From Ligustrum vulgare (lineage: Eukaryota; Streptophyta; Magnoliopsida; Lamiales; Oleaceae): a stretch of DNA of 64,000 bases. The stretch lies in the NCBI GenBank assembly GCA_963555705.1, contig OY743168.1, positions 24,620,139-24,684,138 on the forward strand, read 5' to 3'. Positions 55,249 through 64,000 of the stretch are shown here, one piece after another; the stretch's first letter is position 1; each line of letters starts with the position of its first letter. A program made the translations under genes and the position numbers. The notes below the pieces were generated by a model. That model was not told the origin of the DNA, did not search any database, and worked only from the letters and a program-made list of their open reading frames with translations.

Positions 55249-56089
55249 TTACCTACTAAGAGTTTGGTCTGCATGTGTAAATTCCACTTTAGGGGTGCAG
55301 ATTATTTCTTTATCACTTAAGGTAATTCTGCTATAACCTTTATGAATCTTTATTTCATAATCATCACCTAATTCACCTAAGGATATTAGATTTCCTTTCA
55401 ATTTAGGAACATATCTAGTTCCAATTAATTTCAATAAATGATTGTTCTCAAGTGAGAGATTGAGTTTCCAATACCTTTCATATGACAGTTCATATCATTC
55501 CATCTGAACTCATCCACCATTTAGGTCAATGAGTTTAGTGAACTAGTCCTTTATAGGACAAATGTGGAAAGTGCAATCAGTCAGAGTCAAGAATCAATTC
55601 ATTTGGATTTTTACTAGCTACAACAACAAGGACAAGATCTTGCAAGTCAGGATTATTTTGATTTTCACAAGCTATGGCTGCTGAACTTTTTGCATTAGGC
55701 TTTTTCCTCATATCAAGGCTTTCTTTAAAGTAGTCTTTTATGAAATGACCATTCTTACCACAATAATAGTAATTCTTGATTTTATCCTTGGATTTTCCTT
55801 TATTTGAACATATCATTTTGAGTGTTTTTCTTATAAGATTTATAACTATTAAAGTTGTTACTCTTATTACGATTCCGTTTTTATCTTATATATAAAATCT
55901 CTCCACTTTTAACATCTTTGAAATCAGATTTAATTTAAGTTCTCTGTTTCTTAAAAGTGAAAGTATTATGTCAATAGTTATTTCTTCTCTTCCATATTCT
56001 AGGGCATTTCTGATTTCCATATATTTTTCACTGAAGCATTTAGAAAGCAACAATTTGTTGATCCTCATAGAGTTTTTCATCACATGCAA
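55249..56089 (-). pseudogene. Copia gag, zinc-knuckle and pre-integrase remnants
   Basis: The minus strand at 56089-55886 is gag-like (INKLLLSKCFSEKYMEIRNA). At 55816-55577 a zinc knuckle region reads IKNYYYCGKNGHFIKDYFKE, in which two of the three cysteines have become tyrosine, so it could not hold zinc. At 55434-55249 lies the gag-pre-integrase block (YVPKLKGNLISLGELGDDYE). No aspartic protease motif was found. Confidence 0.82.
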
Positions 56090-56429
56090 GATCCTAAATT
56101 AATTTAGTGTACTTATCATAGTTTTCTTCAATGCTAGAGGAATGATGAAATCTGAAATTATAGACAATCTCATCTAATTGAACTCATAACCCGGATGAGA
56201 TCTTCATATAAATTGTCTTAAATTCTTCCTCTTCAATTTCAAATCTTGGCCCTTGATTAAGCCTCCAAAGTCTTGATGTAAAATAGACTTCTGAATAATG
56301 ACCTACACTAGCTCTCCCCTCTGAAATTTACGCATCTTGTATTCATAATAGAGATTTGAATCCTTGTCCAAGTAAAAAAGGAATCACAAAATATGTGTTT
56401 GAAAAAGAAATAAGTTATGCTCAAATTTT

Positions 56430-56475
56430 GGCCAAGCGATCACTTGGCATTATGCTAGGCGATTGCTTGGCTTAA
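56430..56475. repeat. Two imperfect palindromes in the copia leader or gag region
   Basis: GCCAAGCGATCACTTGGC (six-base arms GCCAAG/CTTGGC) and AGGCGATTGCTTGGC lie about 20 bp apart, like the GATC-centred motifs in the gypsy LTRs. Confidence 0.6.
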
Positions 56476-57294
56476 TTTTATTGACATCTGACGTCCAAAA
56501 TACCCTTTGGGAGATTGTATGGTAATGGTATCATCGAGTGATCGTTTTGACAACTTTTTTAGCTTTAGTACCAACTTTCAAACGTACATAACTTTTGGTC
56601 TATAAATTCGAATTGAGCTCCATTTTTTGTATTGGACTATAAATTCAATTATCTTTCCAATGATATATTATGTGTTTCATGAAGATATCCGTGGTAAAAG
56701 TTGTGTACTAATTTATCCACCTGCTTCGCACATAGGTTTCTCGTTTTGCTTCTTCGGGTTCTGGTGCTTAATTAAGCCTACATTGTAATCAATTTGCCTC
56801 AATTCCAATTTTCTCACACTTGGGTCAATATCTGAAATAAACACAATTTAAGTAGAAAAATGTAAAAAGAGACCAACAAACATCTAGGTTCCGAGCCTAA
56901 ATGAGTGTACAAAATGCACTGTGAACTTCATGGAGTTAGGGTAACTCAATAAGAGCTCGGAGTGAATCAAGAAAAACCAGGTGAACTCGAAATGGGTCAA
57001 GAAAGCTAGGTGAACTCGAAGTGATATAGCAAAACTCACCAGTATCAGAATGAGTCAAAGCAAATCGTACAAGATCTATGCACATCCAGCCAAAAACCAC
57101 CAAGTTTTGCAAAAAATCAAACCAAAAGGTTAAATTAGAGAAAGATCGCACAGATCGTTTTCAAAGAACTATTTTTCCAAAAAAAAAAAAAATCGAAGAA
57201 TCGAAACAATCATTTTATGAAAAACAACTTCTGAAAAAATAGGTTTAGGATTTCACAAAAAAACTAATCACAGAACCCTTGATTCAAAAAGCAA

Positions 57295-57306
57295 GCTCTG
57301 ATACCA
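57295..57306 (-). promoter_or_regulatory. Copia primer-binding site (initiator tRNA-Met)
   Basis: The minus strand reads TGGTATCAGAGC, the canonical copia primer site, five bases inside the 5' LTR end. Confidence 0.9.
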
Positions 57307-57311
57307 CTTTT

Positions 57312-57928
57312 TGGTCCCCGACCAAGTTATAAACAAGGTTTAACAAAAGATCGTGCAAAGTAAAATTTGTAGTAAACGTAAAAAGATGAACATAGGAATT
57401 TTCACCCACTAATAGGTGTTCACGACAAGCGTCAATCGCCTATTGAGTATCTACAAAGTAGAATCGCTCCAGATCCGTTAAAATCAGCCAAGAACTCAAT
57501 TTTATAGTATGTTGGAATCTAACAGATTCCACTCATTATTGCCTCTATGCAGTGTTTACCAACGAAACAATAAAACATCAACTATCTATAAACGATATAA
57601 AAATCTCAAACATGTCTACTAAAGATTTACAGTTTGAATGTAGAAGAGGAAGAACCAGAGTAACTTTAGCCAAACTCAAGACTAGAGAGAAAAGAAGACG
57701 AAGAGGACTCAATTGCACAGTACGATGCAAGAGTTAAGACGCCTATATATGAGAACCAAAAGTCACTTGATCCAACAGTTACAATGCAGCCACATGTAGG
57801 GTCAAGGAAATAGGTACTAAAACTAAATTAGTCTTGTTTCCAGAAATGCGCTTTCTCCTAGCACAAGTTCACGGGCTCGAACTAGAACAACAGCAAGTGT
57901 TTTATGAGACATTTACTCAATTTTAACA
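57312..57928 (-). repeat. 5' LTR of the copia element
   Basis: 617 bp, from TGTTAAAATTGAGTAAATG to GGTCGGGGACCA on the minus strand. It retains the empty target site of the MITE found in the other LTR. Confidence 0.85.
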
Positions 57929-58780
57929 TCAATGTCCTACGATATTAAACTAGGAAGTTGTCATATAATACATCAATAATAGTTTCAGATATCGTACTTG
58001 GAAAATGGCAGATATCGAGCAAAACCCCATGCTGCTTCCTTCACTGCAAGTGCAGACGGACCATTGCAAGTTGCGACTTGCAACTGCTCGCGTGTGACAT
58101 AACATTGACACGATGAGTGTTTACAACTTTATAACTCGCATGTGATATAACATTGACACGATGAGTGTTTACAACTTTAGAAGTGAGTCGTAACATTGAT
58201 ATAAGAGCCTTGTTGGTAGTGGAGATTTGGAGGAATTTTGAATTTTTTGGAGAATGTGTGGTTAAAAAGTAAGGAGATTAAAAATGTGATTGAAAAAAAA
58301 AAAAAAAAAAAACCCCCTTAGAACATATAGGCTCTAAAATTCGTCCATAAATTTTTCTTTTTTCAAGTAGTAGTTTTTTTTTTTTCATATGACCAGAGCT
58401 ACCACTTCAAAATATCAACGGCAGTACAGGGAAATTTGTCGCTGATACATTAATTAATATCTACAAATTGCCAAATGGAACAATCATTCCAAGAATTTTA
58501 TAGCCATAGAAACCAGCTTCAGATCTTCAGAACTATGCAAAATAAATTCTCAGCAAGTTATAAAATAGGAACTCATTCAAGAAAAACTGTCAACAATCCA
58601 AACAATGAACTCGAACTCTTTCCTTTGGTCAGTATCTCTTACCTCGAAAACACACACATTAGTTAGTGCTCGTGTACTAATTGAAGGTACATAAAGCACT
58701 TAAAACTTTCCCAATACGAAAACAGAAAATTGCATAATGTTTTACCTATCAAAATTGAGACATTTACATAATCTTAGACT
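57929..58780. other. Spacer and presumed 3' UTR of the CPP1-like gene
   Basis: A short local duplication (GTGACATAACATTGACACGA and TGATATAACATTGACACGA near 58094 and 58142) and an AT-rich MITE-like copy with an A tract lie here. The part nearest 58780 is probably the 3' UTR of the minus-strand gene. The open frame at 58475-58666 is not supported. Confidence 0.5.
58210..58310 (-). repeat. AT-rich MITE-like family, copy 7, with A tract
   Basis: The plus strand reads GGAGAATGTGTGGTTAAAAA, GTAAGGAGATTAAAAATGTG, then about 20 A. The reverse complement gives the TTTTTAACCACACATTCTCC block of the family. Confidence 0.5.
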
Positions 58781-61138
58781 CTACCTAAGGTAAGTAGAAG
58801 CAACCCAAAGGAAAATATAGCTTATCAATGAAGTTGTCACTTCCAAACTTCTTGACCCTTTGAGTATGGGTGGCATCACAGAGACCATCAAAAATGTTCC
58901 TAGAAGCCAAGAGATAACAAAAGTCCCAGCCCTGAAAACAGTGAAACTCAGCAGAGATTTAAGCAAGTACAGAAGACATAGTAAATTATATTGATGGGAA
59001 TTATTTTTAAATTATACAGAACACATAAATAGTAAATTACAAGGATGACTACCTAGTAAAGTGTCCAAGCCCGAATAGAGCAAAAGTTCGAAGAAGATTT
59101 GCTCAACATCTAGTGGACATTGGGGAGAGGTTAGTCAGACACTTCGAGCATCAATTGAAGATTGACATTCAAAAGGGCGTCACAATAGCAAATTAGGCAC
59201 ATACAGCGAGGTTTGGAGAAGCTCAAGTAGTTGACTTCGACAAGCATCAGACCAACGGAGTCCCAAAACATCAGCCAGGCTAACTAAAAGGCACAAGTGG
59301 AATAATCTAACAAGAAGAATTGATAGGGCTCCAACAAAAGGGAAAAGAAGTGCCCATTGTGGCAATATAATATGTGCCACTCTTACGGTCTTACCAAAGG
59401 AGAGCTGGATAAGAATAGCATTGGGTGGGGTGGAAAAGAACAAGGGCTGCGTAATAAGTAAGCTCATATTGAGATTTTGACAAAATTATATTTGCTCACA
59501 TAATGTTGAAAATGAAGGCCTAATTTTATTTTGTCCATCCAACTGATCTTTAACTAAACAGCAACCTCGTATTTATATGCTCTCGTCTCTAGATAAAATG
59601 CACATGGTATCTAGAAATTAGAGGTAGTCATTATTACTATGGACATGGTATGTAAAAAAAATCTTTTAAAATTTAACATAAATCAGGGGCATCCATGGGT
59701 ATAAAACTCGATAACTTCATTCAGCAATAAAAAACTTACCCATAAAGAAAACCTCGGAGTTTGCTCTTCAGCCGATCATAGATGAAATACATGGTAACTA
59801 GTAAAGAAATGGCAACTTGAAGGGTAGGGCCTTCTTCAGTTGGAAAGAGTACCGTGAGCACTCCGAGCACCACGAATGCAATGGAAGTTTTTATGATGAT
59901 ATTCGTTGATGGAGTTCTGAACCTACTCACAACAGCCTGCACAACACGAGACTGGGTTACTTCCCTGACCTTTTTCTTGATGTTGATTTTAGGGTTCTTC
60001 CTTTCATATAACTTTTGCATTATTATTTTATCATGTGCTGATTCAATAGCATCCACACTTGGTTTATGCCCTCCGTACGTTAGTATGAGAAAATTTCTGG
60101 CAGCTTGAATTTCATCTTCAGAAGCTTCCCTACTAATTCCAAGTCGCTTATATGGGTCCCTTATATTCATTCTAGGAAATATCGCCGAACCTGGAAAAAA
60201 AGGAAGAACATAAAAGGTTCCAGAAATTTCAGGTTGCTAATTTACAGAAGTTATTGTCGAGATGAGTAACAACCAGACTGAATATTTAGAATGATGAGCG
60301 TGCTAAGTGCAAGTAATCAACATATATTTTTAAGGGAATATAAAGATACCATTGGCAATTTTTATGAAATGTAAAATTACATGTTAAGTACCAACAATGC
60401 TATGACCAATATTTATGTTAGGCGTGGGAGTTCTACAACACCAAATATGACAAGAAACAACCAACAAAAGTGAGTCAAAAGGAAGACAACACTTTCTGTA
60501 TGCTCAGTTTAGAAATAAGTGAGACCACAGGAGACATGATCATTTATGTCCGGTACGAGTATGTGTTTCCTACCAGATGAGAAAAATCAATAATTATAAG
60601 CCAATAACAAAGTAGCATTGCTTCCTGTTAAGCGTATGCCATAGAGCTTTAAAAAAATGTTCACCGTTGATTCCCACCAGTGTTATGTCCTCAAATATAA
60701 GAATCCACCGGATGCTAAATGGCTGAATCAATAATCATTCCTTACCACCATAAGTCAATGATTTAACTACACATCTTCAATCAAAAAGAATCCAAAAGTA
60801 ACTAAGCGAAGCAAAAGTTTACCAGCTGACTCATTTTTACCATCGCCATAGGACGCATCCATTGCGCATTTGAGCAAAGGAGTTCTCCATATACGCTGCT
60901 GATTTGAAGCAGCCAAACTATGTCTATGAAAATCAAGATAAAAAAAAAGAAGTTTAGTACCTGTCATACAAGCAAATACATACTACACAGCATACAATAC
61001 GTACCCGTGTAAACAGGGCAAACCCTTAGATCTCCTAATATTAGGAGAAGTAACTCGGTCATTACTCAATCCCAGATCTCTTACAGGTAAGTGAAGGCTA
61101 TATCTCAAGGAGCTACAAGTTAATCCAGATGATGACAT
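58781..61138 (-). CDS. CPP1: Chloroplast J-like membrane protein of the CPP1/DUF3353 family
   Basis: Coding exons (minus) are 61138-61005, 60923-60823, 60190-59740 and 58931-58781: 837 nt, 278 residues, all GT/AG, with phases 2, 1 and 2 joining exactly. Residues 1 to about 75 form a Ser/Arg/Leu-rich transit peptide (MSSSGLTCSSLRYSLHLPVR). A J-like domain starts near residue 87 (IRDPYKRLGISREASEDEIQ, AARNFLILTYGGH); the HPD tripeptide of true DnaJ proteins is absent. A basic linker (INIKKKVREV) follows. Hydrophobic segments lie near 180-196, 202-216, 230-250 and 260-277; the last exon reads GTFVISWLLGTFLMVSV, then ISYIFLWVASTYLR. In Arabidopsis CPP1 (CDF1) is a thylakoid and envelope holdase that stabilises protochlorophyllide oxidoreductase during chlorophyll synthesis. 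The family is clear; whether this is the CPP1 ortholog or a paralog is not. Confidence 0.9.
58932..59739 (-). other. Last intron of the CPP1-like gene
   Basis: 808 bp, GTAAGT...CAG. It contains a 95-codon minus-strand open frame (59467-59180) that is Leu-rich, with acceptor-like (TTACGCAG) and donor-like (TTTG/GTAAGA) sites around its first 55 bp. I see no family match; a decayed or alternative exon is possible. Confidence 0.6.
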
Positions 61139-62810
61139 TGTCTAGTCTTCCGGTAACTAATCAGCCTCAGCACCCTGCAACTTGACTTGGTGAGAACAAA
61201 TCAAAGGGTGCAATAATGAGCCAAAAAAAAGGAAGATTAAGCATGGATGGAATGGATAAAACATGTCCAAAGACTAGTTCACATAGGAAATCCACTTCAT
61301 CGTAACTCAGAAACTTCTCTCAATCTGATCAATTATTTTCCCGAAACCATGTTGTACATAAAGTACCATCATTGAGATAATTAACAGACCAAGAAGAAGA
61401 AAATAAAGAACGAGAGGATAATGACACAAAATACAGGCACTCAAACCACTGTTTGAAGGGTGAAAGGAGAAGATGGCATTATAGCTTCACAAACTGAGGC
61501 GAAGCCCCAATATATGCATGTCCTCAATTTAAGCATTTTCTAAATATATAACTTAAATATATATGGCTAAAAATTTAAAAATGATTGAAAAATTAAATAT
61601 TTAACAACAAATTCATAATTCATCATCCATAAAGAAAAGCAATAAACAAAACAAACAACGTAATAACTCAAGAAAGAGTATATGAACTTCTAAAAATTGA
61701 AACAGTTTATATGAATCCTAAAACAGTAAAACTTGGAGTGGAGTGTCAATGACTCTCAAATTCAAAAAGTACATAAAAAGAATATCAAAATTACTACTAT
61801 ATTATCTAAACGGAAGTATTTTCCCAAATTTCATGTTTATGTTTTGCATTGGGTACTTATCCTTTTTACTTTTTTCAAGGTCTAAGCCTTAATGGGGACG
61901 AATTGCATTAAAAAAAGACTGACTCTAAACTTAAACAGAGAAGCACACATCTGATCAAAACTTGTGGGCAAAAATTCACCCACTTCCCTGAGATTTGGAG
62001 GTTCGAAGATGAGCTTCTCCAAATTCTGCTGACAGTCAGTCCTGAATAAAGGTTTATTTATTGTCCCCATAGAACTATCACTATTCCTTTACCTATCTAA
62101 AAGTGATATTTAAAAAATGAAACAATACAGACCTAAGAGGGGAAAATGTTAAAATCTCTAGCCTCATTTCCTCAATCCCCCACCCCCCCACCCCCCCACC
62201 ACCACAAGACTGACAATTCGAAATGTTTCACTCTCAAGAAGTTAGAGTAAGAGCAAGAAAGAGAAGTGATAAACCTTATTCTTATAACGGTATAACCCTC
62301 TAATTCAATCAATTCTCTCCGTCTATTCAATTGCTGAGAAAAAGGAAAAACCACATGGAATTATGTTATGGCCACAGCAAACAGTAAAGTTTAAATTTTC
62401 GTTTTCATCAAATACATTTGTTCCGATTTTTTTTCTTTTTTTCCAAAGAAAAAACCCCTTTTTTAATCTACCATCAAACATAATAGCAAATTTCAATAAC
62501 ATTAACAATAATAACTAGTCATATACCTTAGGCCACAAAAGCACAGAGACAATCCAAAATATATTTAATCAAAGCTTTTGCATAAACACGAAAATTTTAA
62601 TAATGCTCAGTTGCATTTAGCTACTGATTGGATGATTAACTGCAAAAAATGGAAAAAAGTATGAAGAAAATAAGACTGCAAGAAAGAAAATGAGGTACCT
62701 TGTGGTTGAAGAAGAAGAAATCAACAATCTTCTGAAGAAATGAAAACTTTAGCAGAGGTCAATTGAAGAGCGAAACAACGGATAACAGGGGCCGAGGAAA
62801 GAGGATTTTC
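61139..62810 (-). promoter_or_regulatory. 5' leader of the CPP1-like gene with a 1.5 kb leader intron
   Basis: The leader piece 61139-61174 is preceded by an acceptor (AAGTTGCAG). A donor CACAAG/GTACCT at 62699/62698 ends a pyrimidine-rich first exon that probably starts near 62810. The intron (62698-61175, 1524 bp) has no coding sequence. Leader introns of this size are common in plant genes and often raise expression, an inference here. No clear TATA box was seen, as in many plastid-protein genes. Confidence 0.62.
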
Positions 62811-64000
62811 CTCTCTCAAAACCTGTGTATTTTTTTTTCTTTGTTTTCCCATATTTGAAAGGGTAATTGGGGGAAACTTTCCATCAACTCCCTTTCGAAA
62901 TTCATCCCAATCTTTATTTTTTTGACAATTTCATATTCACATTCACATTTTCTTACCGAAATCATCCCTATCGCCTAATTTCATCCAAAAATCATTAGTT
63001 GATCCATGAATCACTTATTGGGAGGCAAATAAGTGATTTCATATTATTTTATTTAAAATTATGTAAAAAAAATGAAAAAGACACAAATTATACAAAATTA
63101 AACATGTTCATCTTCATCTCCCGCCATCACCACCAGTCGTGTAACCACCACCACCATCACCACCAACTCAGGGAACCTCCACCTCACCAAATGAAAACCT
63201 ATAGCCACCCAATCAATCGGCCCATTCATAAAGTCACCAACTTCATGTCAATTCTTAAAAAGCATGAAGAATGGAAGAAACCTTCTATATTTGCTAAATT
63301 AAATTCATAGTCGTCTTTACGTGATTTTCTTGGGAACGTGTCAATTTCTTTTGTTTATTTGAAAATAGCTACCATCAAATTGTAAGGTCCTCATAACTGA
63401 TATTGAGCGATGGGAAAAAGTAAGTGATTCTCGTGGAATCTTGTTAATTAGTGTTGCTGAAGGTGAACGGTTACGGGTTTTTTTTTTTTTCCATTATATA
63501 TCAGGGGGTTGCAAACACTAACGGTAGGGTTTCTTTACTTGCATTGCTTATGATTCAGTCCAAATAATACAACGGGAGTCAGTTTTTGTGTTGATGGTAT
63601 TTTACGTCCCTAGTTGAACACAAGAGTAACAAATAAGAAGTAAATAGTTTGATGAATTTTCATATATCCCCTTTAGCACGTGTATATTCTTTGAGCCACT
63701 TGTGCTTATTGTTCAAAAAATAAATTAGATTATATTGTCCATTAATCAGCCTTGTGGTGATCTGTAGGTATTCCGGCTAAATTTGATAACAGACAAGCAC
63801 TTGTTATTTTTATGTGTGCAGTCTTTGAAGTTCCAATTGAGCTTACTGTATAGCGCCAACAGTCCACCCGGCCCATTCCTTGTATACTGGTCATATGTGC
63901 AGATTTTTTTGTATTATCAGGCAATAAAATTATCCTTTAATTTGTGTTTACTTTCAGAACATATAATAATTTCCACATTATGCTGGAAGAGTTTCTTCCA
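62811..64000. other. Promoter side of the CPP1-like gene and unannotated flank
   Basis: A CAC/CAT triplet patch at 63121-63170 and a T tract at 63479-63491. No gene was recognised up to the window end. Confidence 0.45.

Larger units (their letters stand above)
51890..57928 (-). mobile_element. Decayed Ty1/copia element on the minus strand, with a younger hAT MITE in one LTR
   Basis: The 5' LTR is 57312-57928, the primer site 57295-57306, the polyprotein remnants about 56100-53070, and the 3' LTR 52709 to about 51890, with its U5 end missing. Both LTRs start (minus) TGTTAAAATTGAGT. A tract reading AAGGTTGAGAT in copia polypurine position precedes the 3' LTR. The 3' end is broken, so the 5-bp target duplication cannot be tested. 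Confidence 0.9.

Overview
This is nuclear DNA from a flowering plant, very probably a eudicot. The evidence is spliced genes with GT/AG introns, plant-only gene families (double B-box, DUF3353/CPP1, FAR1-related, NACK-type kinesin) and plant-type Ty1/copia, Ty3/gypsy, L1 and hAT elements. The DNA is AT-rich and mostly transposon-derived. There is no prokaryotic-type gene organisation, CRISPR array, rRNA or convincing tRNA.

Three genes look intact. (1) A two-exon gene on the minus strand (6059-6748) encodes a 121-residue two-helix membrane protein of unknown function; its first coding exon is only 16 nt. (2) A four-exon gene on the plus strand (48786-50776) encodes a 185-residue double B-box protein of the BBX18/BBX19 type, a light-signalling regulator. 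(3) A gene on the minus strand, with four coding exons plus a leader exon (58781 to about 62800), encodes a 278-residue chloroplast J-like membrane protein of the CPP1/DUF3353 family. In all three, the splice sites and codon phases join without a break.

Layout: 1-5.4 kb holds an LTR-like repeat, a dead L1 LINE, a second LTR-like copy and a CACTA-like end. 5.4-11 kb holds the small membrane protein gene, AT-rich DNA, a 0.3 kb direct repeat and a hAT MITE. 11-16.3 kb holds an RPA-like remnant and two dead copia elements. 17.2-32.5 kb is rich in broken host genes: a FAR1-related gene, two pieces of a NACK-type kinesin and a CCCH-ankyrin piece, several of them interrupted by LTRs. 34.6-42 kb is dominated by a C-rich minisatellite and a GTCACA-rich array, split by a 2.9 kb solo LTR with a perfect target-site duplication. 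43.0-46.5 kb is a non-autonomous gypsy element with both LTRs, primer site, polypurine tract and matching 5-bp duplications. 47.9-50.8 kb holds a hAT MITE and the B-box gene. 51.9-57.9 kb is a decayed minus-strand copia element with a later hAT MITE inside one LTR. 58-64 kb is the CPP1-like gene and its promoter side.

The genes do not form an operon or joint system; each would be transcribed alone. What the region shows best is layered insertion history: five insertions can be bounded by exact or near-exact target-site duplications. It also shows structural motifs that recur across LTR families, namely GC palindromes and small hairpins whose stems vary in a compensatory way. All identifications come from reading the sequence; none was checked by database search.
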